Positions 27,976 through 37,500 of a DNA stretch of 64,000 nt are shown one piece after another. Origin of the DNA: Paramoeba atlantica (lineage: Eukaryota; Discosea); assembly GCA_977017575.1 (NCBI GenBank), contig CDRNVI010000023.1, positions 394,850 through 458,849 of the forward strand, given 5' to 3'. Both the position numbers and the translations under genes were made by a program. Numbering within the stretch: the stretch's first letter is position 1; every line of letters begins with the position of its first letter. The notes under the pieces are model-generated. The model saw only the letters and a list, made by a program, of their open reading frames with translations. It did no database searches and was not told where the DNA came from.

Positions 27976-28797
27976 TTACAATGACTCGTCAGCATTCCAA
28001 CCGTGCGATCCAACTTTACAAACCTGAGAAATCTCCGATACGTTCGATGGGACGTTCGATGGGACGTTCGACGGGACATGCCCTGCGGGTCCTGGTCTTT
28101 GTAAAGTGTACAAGATCCAAGTGTACCCTAGATCGGCCAAGAACATTTCGTCTTTGTGGTGAGTTAACAGAGGAGTTCGACGCACACTAGTATCTCTCTT
28201 ATAAATTTTGGCATCATGCATGCTGCCAACAACTGGTCCGCGAAAGAAGAATGGAACTCCGGCCAGAGTTAGCCAAACTTCCACCTTGATGCAGTGCTGC
28301 TGGTGCTTTCCCGAATAGGTGCTGTCTTGGGTGGTTCCATCAGGTGTTTCTCTCGGTTTCCCGAGAGATCCCGTGAACGACACGGGATCGTCGTGACGTC
28401 CAGCATGCAGGTTACGTCAGATAACCATGATACTCCCTGGGTAAACCGGAGCTCGGGGTTCATAAGCAGGGGTGAACGGCACACGAGTAAAATCATCCCG
28501 GAGAGTCCGAATTGAAATCAACGGGGCGTCCGGTGGGATCCACGCCCTTTGAACATCGTACAACTGTTCCCATGTGCAATTCAGAGAACAGATGCACAAT
28601 GATGACTGAACACGACGGTAATCCGTCTCCGTAACATCGGATCCATGCACACGTCGGAGCTCGTTGTAGAACTCCCGCACCTGTGCAGCCGAGATGCCAA
28701 ACATAGAGAGGGAATGAAACAATTGAAAGAAATTTCGATTTAGAAGCAAAATGAGTAGGGTTGTATTATAATTGGGCGGAAATATTTTAGCATGCAC
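27976..28797 (-). mobile_element. PIF/Harbinger-like transposase relic
   Basis: A minus-strand reading has DSTYSGKHQQHCIKVEVWL, GSMHDAKIY and FLADLGY. This is the DDE_4 core, with the middle catalytic Asp in the HD motif and the later D-x-GY block. The upstream part (SAAQVREFYNELRRVHGSD; then CMLDVTTIP, probably the first catalytic Asp) lies in other minus frames, so at least one frameshift separates them. At 28035-28075 a 12-bp tandem repeat (ttcgatgggacg) interrupts the coding tail. No inverted ends were recognised. It is probably related to the fragment at 25534, though the two cover different regions. Confidence 0.75.
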
Positions 28798-29676
28798 TCG
28801 TAATTAGTGGAATGAAATAGCAATTAGTGGAATGAGCTAGTAATTGGGGATAATTGTAATTGCCGAAATCGGCGCTTCTTTCCTCGCAGCATCAAGATAA
28901 TCAATAGATAAAACTTTTTACTCACTCTTTTTAATGATTCTATATAAATAAGTTATTTTTTTAAAGAAAATATATAGAAACCATTTCAATAAAGAATTAC
29001 GTGGTACGATCGTCTAATTTATCTTTCATAAGTTATCCGAGAATCATTTGAGTCTACTTACCGCGTCCTCTGGGTTCTCTTCGGATTTCACGTATCGGAA
29101 TTTAATACAAATACCTCTCTTTTGGTTCATGGTTAAGACGCGTTTAAGCTCACCTGCAATGAAGTCGGATCGTGCTACAACCCCATTCTGGCCATTTTGA
29201 AACCGTGCTCTACTGATCTGTTGTCGGTTTATCGCTGAAAGTATATTGCAAATGCATCAATTAGTGTGAGGAGAATACAGGAAAAATACTCAAACTTTTT
29301 GCAAGATAAGATGTACTGCCTTTACAAACGGTGAAAATTCATAAAAATGAGAAAAGTTCGACCAACAAAAAGCTCTGTAGAAAGCCTTTTTTACAGGAAA
29401 ATGTACGACTTTTTCTTCAAAAAATAATTGGTATGGACTAATAAGGACTTTGCGTGGAACAGCATGCGACAAGGGATTAATTTTACTAGAATGAGACCTT
29501 AATAAGGTAGTTTCCGTCCCTCAGCCTCGATACACAAGCATAGACGTCGTTTGAAAGATGCATGCAATTTTTCAGAAAATTTCTTTGAGTCACTACTTTT
29601 TAGATATTTTTCACAGCTCTCTTCTATCTCTCTTATGGAGGACGGGTTTATATATAGAGGACTATATATAGAGAGG
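28798..29676. other. Intergenic between transposon relics
   Basis: AT-rich; no gene supported. At 28800-28850 'gtaattagtggaatga' repeats two or three times. At 29630-29700 there is a TA-rich tract ('tatatatagagga' repeats) next to the transposase end, possibly part of that element's terminus. Confidence 0.4.
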
Positions 29677-30701
29677 CTATATATATATAGAGGACGGGTT
29701 CTCCTGATTTTTGATTTGTTTGAGACGGCACCATAAATTCTCAATCGGATTCAAATCCGGGGAATCCGCAGGCCAAAAAGGCAGATGGGTCCCATTGACA
29801 GAAATGTATCCCCTCAAGCAAGAGGAAGTTCTCGATCTGGCGATCATACTTTCCCACCACAAAGAAGTAAGCTTAGAACGATGCGGAGGAGCTCCATCGT
29901 CCATGTAGATCGCCTGGGGATTTTTCCTGGCATATGGAATCCAATGATCCCGAAGAATCATCTTTCTATAATACATGCTGCCGAGCCCTTTCCCTTTTTG
30001 AGGCCCTTTTTGATTTTGACAAGCGTCATGGCGATAAAAGTGTTCAAAATCATCGCACCATCGAAATAGGATTTTCCCATTGGAATCAATTGCACCCCAG
30101 AGAAGGACTTTCGTGGGATGATGGGTTCGACTCCTTGCAACAGGATCTGTTGGAGATTGCCATGCTGAGCGTGACAAATCACCCGCATGAATGTACACCT
30201 CGTCACTAAAGCACAAATTTTTCTAAAAGGTGCCCCCTGTCACTTCATCTTCTTTAAGCAGTGCGCGACAGAAATTCACACGGGCCTCCCTTTTCTCGGC
30301 AGAAAGATGAAGCGTACTAATTTTGGACCTAAACTTGTAATCACAATATGTAAGCAGAGCACGCATGCGATGCCGCGAGATAACAAATTGGTGTCCGGAT
30401 GCTTCGGCCATTGCACACATCAGTCTGTTCAAAGTGCGATGGACAGGATTGGCCGCCATTATCTGGGGCAGCAAGACTCTGGCATTCTCAAAGTGTTCCC
30501 ATTCCAGTAGCGTATTAGCGGTTTCTTTCACTTTTTCGATTCTACCATCAGCTGAAGAATGAGTCATCAGCAAACGATGACAAGTCGCTTTATTGAGAGT
30601 AAGCGTATGACACAACTGTGCTTAGGTAAAAAGTCTTGTGCTGTGCAAAACTTTCAAAGCGACGACTCCCGTTTCGGATAAGCTTCCCCTTCTTTCCATA
30701 T
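29677..30701 (-). mobile_element. Tc1/mariner transposase gene, two in-frame stops
   Basis: One minus frame runs from an ATG near 30701 to 29677. It is interrupted by TAA at 30622-30624 (where the protein reads RLFT-stop-AQLCHTLTLNKATCHRLL, a helix-turn-helix) and TAG at 30223-30225. Catalytic motifs are otherwise clear: CFSDEVYIH (first Asp), YMDDGAPPHRS (second Asp) and WPADSPDLNPIENLW (last Glu). WGAIDSNGK is another family block. The spacing between second and third catalytic residues is 51, against 34 in typical Tc1 members, because of an extra segment around SCLRGYISVNGTH. With so few stops the copy is not old. The first 50 bases overlap the end of the coiled-coil ORF upstream in another frame. 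Confidence 0.85.
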
Positions 30702-31043
30702 AACCGGAAGTCCATTCAGGTGCGTCGTTTTGCGCTTCATAGGTCGGCCGCGTTTCCGCTTAGAGTTCTGGCCCGAGATTTGAGAGGCTAACCGTGTTCT
30801 AAGAACAGCCATCGCGGTCAGAAGGGAATGCTGATCCTTCAAAACAGAGTTATGTTTCTTTTTAAGCTCATCGTATTTCTCTTGGAGCTCGAAGTGTTCT
30901 CTTTTTAGAAGATTGTATTCAATATGTATTGCTTCTAATTTTACTCGAAGACGATGAGCTTCAGCTTTGTGCTTTTCCTTTTCGCGTTCTACGCGTCGTA
31001 AGCGCGTGTTCAATTTTCGAATTCGCGTTTTCGCCTTCCTCAT
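30654..31043 (-). CDS. Coiled-coil protein with AT-hook-like tail, unrecognised
   Basis: 129 residues, almost one continuous basic/acidic coiled coil (for example EREKEKHKAEAHRLRVKLEA, then KREHFELQEKYDELKKKHN). A tail KRKRGRPMKRK has the GRP core of an AT-hook. Its ATG overlaps the TGA of the next ORF by 4 bases (ATGA, 31040-31043), and its end overlaps the start of the Tc1 transposase frame. Arrangement and strand suggest a transposon or element gene rather than a host gene. It could also be the second half of one protein with the ORF at 31040-31645, broken by a frameshift. Confidence 0.45.
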   Translation of the reverse strand: MRKAKTRIRKLNTRLRRVEREKEKHKAEAHRLRVKLEAIHIEYNLLKREHFELQEKYDELKKKHNSVLKDQHSLLTAMAVLRTRLASQISGQNSKRKRGRPMKRKTTHLNGLPVIWKEGEAYPKRESSL

Positions 31044-31645
31044 TTCCTTAGAGCTCGAGTGGAGAGAATGGCGGGCGCTGCGAATATCAGGTTGTGGATC
31101 AGAGGCTCAGTAGGTGGAACATCAGGGGCCTGAGGGTCAATAGGTGGAACATCAGAGGGTTGAGAGTCAATAGGTGGAACATCAGAGGGTTGAGAGTCAA
31201 TAGGTGGAACATCAGAGGGTTGAGAGTCAATAGGTGGAACATCAGAGGGTTGAGAGTCAATAGGTGGAACATCAGAGGGTTGAGAGTCAATAGATGGAAC
31301 ATCAGGGAGCTGAGGGTCAATAGGTGGATCATCAGAGGGATGAGGGTGGGAAGTTCGTGGATTGGAGGACTGAGGTCGAAACATTTGGCATAGGCCTTCT
31401 GCTGCTTCGATAAGCCGGATGTCAAAGCATTTTTCAGGTTCCACGAAATTCGGATGAACTGGATAAAGATGATTATCATCTTGGACAGAGCCCTGTATTT
31501 CTTGATTTATTTTGAAAAGAGTCTCTTCTTCAAAAAAATCAGACTCAGAGTCCGATATGTCCGAGTCTGTTGACCCATCTTCTGGATCCCAGTTCGGATC
31601 ATCCTCTGAATCAGAGCTTGCGTACTCCGGTGAGTGCGAAGACAA
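31040..31645 (-). CDS. Acidic, repeat-containing ORF, unrecognised
   Basis: 201 residues on the minus strand. The N terminus is strongly acidic and Ser-rich (SSDSEDDPNWDPEDGSTDSD). A 60-residue part follows that might be folded (FKINQEIQGSVQDDNHLYPV). The protein then has about eight copies of a 10-residue repeat SDVPPIDSQP coded by a 30-bp minisatellite. It overlaps the coiled-coil ORF by four bases. No family recognised. It lies in the transposon island and on the strand opposite to all host genes. Confidence 0.45.
   Translation of the reverse strand: MSSHSPEYASSDSEDDPNWDPEDGSTDSDISDSESDFFEEETLFKINQEIQGSVQDDNHLYPVHPNFVEPEKCFDIRLIEAAEGLCQMFRPQSSNPRTSHPHPSDDPPIDPQLPDVPSIDSQPSDVPPIDSQPSDVPPIDSQPSDVPPIDSQPSDVPPIDSQPSDVPPIDPQAPDVPPTEPLIHNLIFAAPAILSTRALRK
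31111..31350. repeat. 30-bp minisatellite
   Basis: About eight tandem copies of a 30-bp unit (taggtggaacatcagagggt plus tgagagtcaa), the central ones identical. In the minus frame it encodes the decapeptide repeat of the acidic ORF. Confidence 0.95.
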
Positions 31646-32000
31646 TGATGAAACGTCAGAAGAGCCTGATCGGCAAACTGTTGAATTTTTGGAATTGCTC
31701 TCCGAAGTGGCCTCCGAACTCGTGTACTCCTAGTTCGTGTAACCTGAGCTCATGCTATCAGAGCTCCCATGCGCCCTGGGAGATATGTGTGACATGGACA
31801 TCGTATAAAAAAAAGTACTTGTTAATCAAGTTTTGTAAAAAGCGTATGTCAAACAAATTTAGTTCAGCAAAAAAAAAGATTTTTTCAAACGTTAACGTAC
31901 GTCAATTTAAACTATTTTTCCGATCCTCTTGTGGTATTCCCATAAACTTAGCTTTTTACAGAACTAAAAACAAAGCTACGGTGCTCTCTATAGAACGGTT
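31646..32000. other. Intergenic, no gene supported
   Basis: The first 90 bases hold Ser/Glu-type codons on the + strand that simply mirror the acidic ORF. The rest is AT-rich without motifs. Confidence 0.35.
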
Positions 32001-32520
32001 TCAAAATTTTGGGACGGAGTTGTACTTTGCGATTAAAAGCCGCCTGGCAGGAAGTATTGTCAATGTATAAATCACTCGTAATTCGTCTCCCGATTCTAAC
32101 CATGGACGTGATCCCCACGTGAGGGGACCGTTAGCGGTAAAACGAGTAGGATCAGTAATAGGAGCAATAGGGTTTTTTTGGCTCGTCATTCGCCTTGCGA
32201 CCCCCCGGTATCTTAGCACGTACACGGCCAATTTCTAGCGAATAGTAATCAATGTCCAGCAATGTAAAATCATAGTCAACGGTTGGATCGTCATTCCATA
32301 CCGCTTCCATAGCACCCTACTCGTCACTCTTAAGACGGACGTTTCCAATGACGGTTTCACGCACAAGATCGCCACGAGGTCCCCACACCGCCTCAACTAA
32401 AGAGAGAACATGAAGATTATGCCCTCCATCGCCTGTTTTAGCAGCTCAAATGACATTGTGAGAACGTAGAAATCGTTCTACACCCAAGCCAAAAATTATT
32501 ATCGCTAAAATTCATGGCAC
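32001..32520 (-). pseudogene. Decayed minus-strand coding stretch of unknown origin
   Basis: Minus-strand frames over this half kilobase show protein-like composition (VEAVWGPRGDLVRETVIGN, TLLDIDYYSLEIGRVRAKI, FTANGPLTWGSRPWLESGD) but are broken in a few places. I do not recognise the family. It lies upstream of, and on the same strand as, the acidic ORF, coiled-coil ORF and Tc1 transposase, so it may be a remnant of a mobile element. Confidence 0.4.
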
Positions 32521-32689
32521 AAAAATTATTGTTTTTTTAATTAAAAGTTGCATAGCTTCGGCAATATTAAAAACTCAATAATATTAGTCGGCAGTGTAAA
32601 ACAAGTGCAAGAGAGTTAATTTTTTCTTTTTTTGCCAAAAAGGTGTGAAATAATGCTTCACTTTGACAAACACAATCAACTTGGCGGAA

Positions 32690-33440
32690 AAAAACGTATT
32701 TTTCCAAAATTGTTTTCCCTATTGTAGTTTGAGAGTTTGGGACCTACACTAGCCTTCTACACCGTTGTTTTCACAAGATACCCCTTCTTAGAGCAGCAGC
32801 ACGCCTCCCAAAATGACGCATTTTTGACCAAACCGTGCGAAAAAGTAATTTTCGGACCCAGCACAAGTGACTTAAGGCAAAACCTAATGGCAAAACAATT
32901 ATTTTTCCAAAATCGTTTGCCCTTTTGTATTTTGATAGTTTGGGACCTATACTAGCTTTCAATGCAGTTGTTTTCGCAAGATCTCTTCGAGACGTGGTAT
33001 GCCCGCGAAAATGTCCCATTTTTGACTAAAAAAGGTGAAAAAGTAATATTCGGACCCCAAGGGGCATTTTTGGGTCGAAAGAATGGTATGGTTGAAGTCG
33101 CATTCTCTACCAAATACGTTCTGTAGGCTTTGATTCGTGGCTACGAGTGATTTCCCGCACGAAAATGTCGGATTTAGTGCTCTGAGAGCAAAATTACCCA
33201 AAAATGACTCCATTTTTACCTGAAAATCGGCTATTTTGGGTATAATCTTTCCGTTTTCTTCAGCTTTCCAGGCCAAATTTTCTTTTTTAGGCTCTTCGTT
33301 AAACGCGGAGGTCGTTTTCAACTCGACACGCGCAGCACAAGTTACTTCTAAGTTGAAAACAACCACCGCATTTAACGAAGAGCCTAAAAAAGAAAATAGT
33401 TTATTGTGGTGGTTGTAAAACTACCGCTCATTGATTTTAC
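32690..33440 (-). mobile_element. Foldback element family 1, reversed and diverged copy
   Basis: The reverse complement of the 12112 element, with the terminal hairpin now at the right (33277-33397). 32690-32960 and 32930-33100 both resemble the same body segment (gtttgggacctacactag... and gtttgggacctatactag...), so two partial copies are joined. Beyond the hairpin, 33408-33434 carries the mini-hairpin end (gtggtggttgtaaaactacc) of yet another copy in the same direction, suggesting head-to-tail insertion. It lies just upstream of the PRA1-like gene. Confidence 0.75.
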
Positions 33441-33579
33441 AATTATAAATCAATTGAAATACAAACGAGCACGACCTTTTTGACCCCTTTTTTTCTCTCT
33501 CGTACTCTAAAACACGTTTTCACACCACAACCCTCATATCTATTTTTTTCCTTCAAAAACCCTTCCCTACCCCTCCCCC

Positions 33580-34323
33580 ATGTCTCTCCCACCCCCCTCC
33601 CAAAACCCCAACCCCCCCAACCCCCCCAATCCCCTCTCCCAAAACGAAAACCAAAACCCCACCCCCTCCCACGCTCTCCAACGACCCCCCACCTTCTCCC
33701 CCTCCCCCTCCCCCTCTTCCTTACCCTCTTCCTTCATCGCCCTCTACCGCGCCCTCCTCGCGGCCTCCCCCCCCCTCCCCCCCGCCCGTCCCTGGGCCGA
33801 CTTCGCGGACCGCTCCGCGCTCACCCCCCCCGCCTCCCCCCCCGACGCCCTCGCCCGCGCCACCGCCAACCTCCCGCACTACGCCGGGAACTACGCCGTG
33901 GTGGCGCTCGCGGTGCTGGCGCTCGCGGGGCTCGGCAACCTGCTCTTCGTGGGGGCCATGGCCGCGTGCGCCGCCCTCGCGGGGGCGTACCGCCGGAGGA
34001 GGGCCCAGCAGGCCGGGGAGGGGGGGGAGGGGGTGGTGGTGGTGAGTGGAAGGGAGATCACCCCGGCCCAGGCCTACGGGGGGTTGGGGTTGGTGACGCT
34101 TTTTTTGTTTTGGTTGACCGGGGGGGGCGGGACGGTTTTTTGGGCGTTGGTGGGGAGTACGGTGGCGGTGGTGGGGCATGCGGTGATGCATGAGAGGGGG
34201 TCAGGGGAGTTGTGTGAAGGGGGTGGGGGAGGGTATGAGGGGGGGAAGCGTTTGAGGGAGTGGCAGAGGTTGTCCTCACAGGGGTCGGTTTCACGGGGGT
34301 CGTATATGGAGCATGTGGGGTGA
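33580..34323 (+). CDS. PRA1-family membrane protein (prenylated Rab acceptor type)
   Basis: 247 residues. The core (about 65-190) follows the PRA1 pattern: RPWADFADRSALTPPASP, then RATANLPHYAGNYAVVALAV, two hydrophobic hairpins (VVALAVLALAGLGNLLFVGA and GLGLVTLFLFWLTGGGGTV), and a third hydrophobic stretch WALVGSTVAVVGHA. The family sits in ER and Golgi membranes and acts in trafficking of prenylated Rab GTPases. The N terminus is Pro/Asn/Ser-rich low complexity; the C terminus is Gly-rich. The coding strand changes from nearly pure C/A/T in the first 250 bases to strongly G-rich in the last 350. Confidence 0.75.
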   Translation: MSLPPPSQNPNPPNPPNPLSQNENQNPTPSHALQRPPTFSPSPSPSSLPSSFIALYRALLAASPPLPPARPWADFADRSALTPPASPPDALARATANLPHYAGNYAVVALAVLALAGLGNLLFVGAMAACAALAGAYRRRRAQQAGEGGEGVVVVSGREITPAQAYGGLGLVTLFLFWLTGGGGTVFWALVGSTVAVVGHAVMHERGSGELCEGGGGGYEGGKRLREWQRLSSQGSVSRGSYMEHVG

Positions 34324-34578
34324 GGGGGGATAAGAGGGGGGCTTTGTAAGATAGAAAGGTTTAGTATAGTTAGGTCCGTGGGTAAAGATCATGGGCTTGG
34401 TTTTAGTGTAAATTTCGAATTTTATTGCTTTTTTACGGATGACGCATCCTGTTGAGAAGCACGTTTTACGGAATCTTCTTATTGTTCTTTGTTGATTCTA
34501 CAGAACTATTTCTATTTTCTAAAGAATCTGTCCAACACAACACTATACTTTAGCACAATGAATTGATTCATATCGTCG
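34324..34578. other. Spacer before separase
   Basis: G-rich for 40 bases, then AT-rich. T-rich runs with AG near 34500-34550 are candidate splice signals. No gene. Confidence 0.35.
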
Positions 34579-37500
34579 ATGGTTCTACTTTCTACTCATT
34601 TGCCGAGTTCCCGATCGCAGAAACATCGATCTCAATTGCACCGAACGCAAACTGAACACTCCGATTGCAAAGATCACGTAAATGGTTCAATCACTTCCTC
34701 TCAAAGTTCCGAACACTCAGACACATCATTGGTCCCACAAGAATCGAATTCACCGAGTTCCTCCAATCTGAAGCCCTCCTCCCATTTACATGACTTGGAG
34801 AGAACAAAAGTTTCTTTTTTGAGCAAGGCCCAATGCTCACACGAACTGTTTTCGTCTTCTCAACTTAAAACTTTATCCCAAAGCAAATCAGATCTTTCTG
34901 CTTGGAAAGGTTGGATACACACCTTAAACGTCATGGATCACGCAGTTCGCGTATTTCAAGTCACGCAACATCTTTCTTCAGGTGCGTCTACGAAACCCTT
35001 TGCTAAGCCCCTTGCCTTCGAAGTGGCTCATATACTTCGACAGAAAAAATGCGATTCTGTGGTACTTAAGTGGCCGTTTGAATCCGATTTTATGTGGGAA
35101 TCTTTGGATGACGTAACTTTACATGGACGAAGTCAACTTCCTCTTTGCTGCTCTCTTTATATGCAAAGCACACTTTTTCTTCTCTTGCTGGCGCTCTATG
35201 ACGCAACAGAACGTTATTCCGAAGATAATATTGCCAAAGCTGAGACTGACGATCTATCGTCTCTCAATTCCTCTCTTTCTCTTCTTGCTTTTTGTTTTTC
35301 TTACGCGAACGATGCTTCCCAAAGCATGGAAAATCAAAGACTGTCTTCGCCAAAGCCTGAAAGACATATGGATCAGAATCTAGAAAAATGCAAAGATCTG
35401 TGCGACAAAATATATTTGTACGGGTTACATTTCGTATGTAAAATTGCTATGGGGAATTTGAAGGACGCAAGTCACCCCATATGGATCCTTTTAGCCCATT
35501 TGTTTTCGAGGCAAACCCAACAAGCCAAAAACAAAGACTTAATGATTGTCCCTGGGAACTCGATCATTTCCAAAGGCCAAGGGAATCCTTCCAAAGATTC
35601 GCTAAGCAAAGAATTCAAAAATCTGAGATTTCCTATCAATCTTTCGTCAAGCATTTTTCAAAACGTAGAATCGTGTTTAACGGCCCTTCTTGCCCGGCTT
35701 ATTCAGGAATCTTGGAAAGACTTTCAGTTGGGGCAACAGAAAACCTTTAATTTCTTACAATCAAAATTGGATTGCACAGCTTTGTGTCATGTTGTGACGC
35801 AATCTAGATCACGAACTTCGCCAAAGGGCTTTCAAATTGATTTAGGGAACGATAGCTCGAAATACATTCCCGCACTCTCTTCCTTGTTTTTGATACGATT
35901 TGCAGCTGTTTGCCTTCTACCGTGGATAAGACGTATGAAGTCTGAAAAAGGAACTTCTGTAGTTCTCCCAAAAAAGATGCACACATTATTGATGTTCATT
36001 GCCCACAGTTTACACTACGAGGGCTATACTCCGCTGGCTTTTGAACTTTGGAATTCTCTTTGTGATGAGAAGTGTTGTGATCAAAGTGATCTTTATAAAA
36101 AGGACGCATATTTGAGTCATGCACTCACGATGGGCAATCTGGAGATTATTTCCAAATGGGTCGATTCCACTCAGGACACTTTGGAATTTCTTCAAAAGCT
36201 GCATATTTCGGGCCATTCCCTGAAAGCTGAGACCGGAGCCGCAGATCCCTTGCAACGTGGTTCGCAGATTGCCGAAACGGAGACAACGCTTAACGATCTC
36301 TCTGTTTTCAAAAGAATTTTCACACTTTATCATAACAGTTTCTCGGAGTCTTCGTCATTTCCTGCGGAAAACATTTTGGCCGATCTCCTGCCTTTGCTGC
36401 AAAAGTACATTCCATGGATTGTGGACACTCAACATTTCTGTGATGCATCCCATCTTAATTTGTTGAATGAAAAGGAAACGAACACGCCTCGGGACACGCA
36501 ACCACAAAACACTGTTATTCCGAAAAGAAACACAGAAAATGATACAGAGAAAACTGCCGATGCAATTTCCAGCCTCCCTGCAGAACACAGCAACGAGAAA
36601 ACATCCAATACGAATGAAACCGTAATAAAAACACAAACAAAAAACAAATCTCACTCCATTTCTTCCTTGGAAACGGCACACTATATTATCGATTCTTGTT
36701 TTCTTGTCGCTGAACTGTTTCTCTCTCGCGGGGATATTCCGAGTGCCACAAGATCTCTGTGTGCTGTTCTTTCAGTACTCCTTGGAAGCGCTACCCTCTT
36801 GAGTACCCGACATCTTTTACGTGTCCTTGAATGTTTTAGTCTTCTATCGGGCTCAGTAGAATCTCTTGTCTCGTTTTCATCCAATGATTTCAATGATGTG
36901 GTACAGACATATCGAACGCGCTCTCTGTTTGCGTTTGTTTCTCCAGTTTCGTTTACGCGTTGGGCTTTTAGAGAGCGTGAATTTGAAATGCGGATATCTC
37001 CAGGAATGATCTATTCTTCCCTAAACAATGACGGTTCCGATTCCATCGAGGATGACCGAAATGACAAAGTAACGAACGTTCTCTCTCTAATGGAAGTGAA
37101 AGAACGGAATTATCTTGCTCCGCGCAGTTTGCATGACATCAATGATGCATTCAATTCGCTACACTCGATGCAAAGGACATTAACAGAGGTTAAAAAAGAT
37201 GAGCACCGACAAATCGAACATCTTATTTCCACTGCACTGGACGCAGACCGAACTTTGCAATGTCCACAACGTTTGTTCGTGCTCAAAGAGTTCATGTCTC
37301 GGATTGAACGTCTCTTACGTCGAACGCTAAAATTACGGTCAGAGGCAACGAAATATCGACTTTTCCCCATGCACTTCGGGACACTGCATCACACTTGTTC
37401 GGGACACTGCCACGCAAACGATCGAAAAGAATTTCATCTGACACTTGCGCGTATTGCCATTTTATGGGGGTTTACTTCCCTTGCGGCTACTCAGCTGTTA

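Noticed and set aside
31094-31393. Plus-strand frame across the 30-bp minisatellite (NRWNIRGLRV repeats)
   Set aside because: Mirror of the minus-strand repeat, with no sequence beyond the array. The minus frame has a non-repeat N-terminal part and is preferred.
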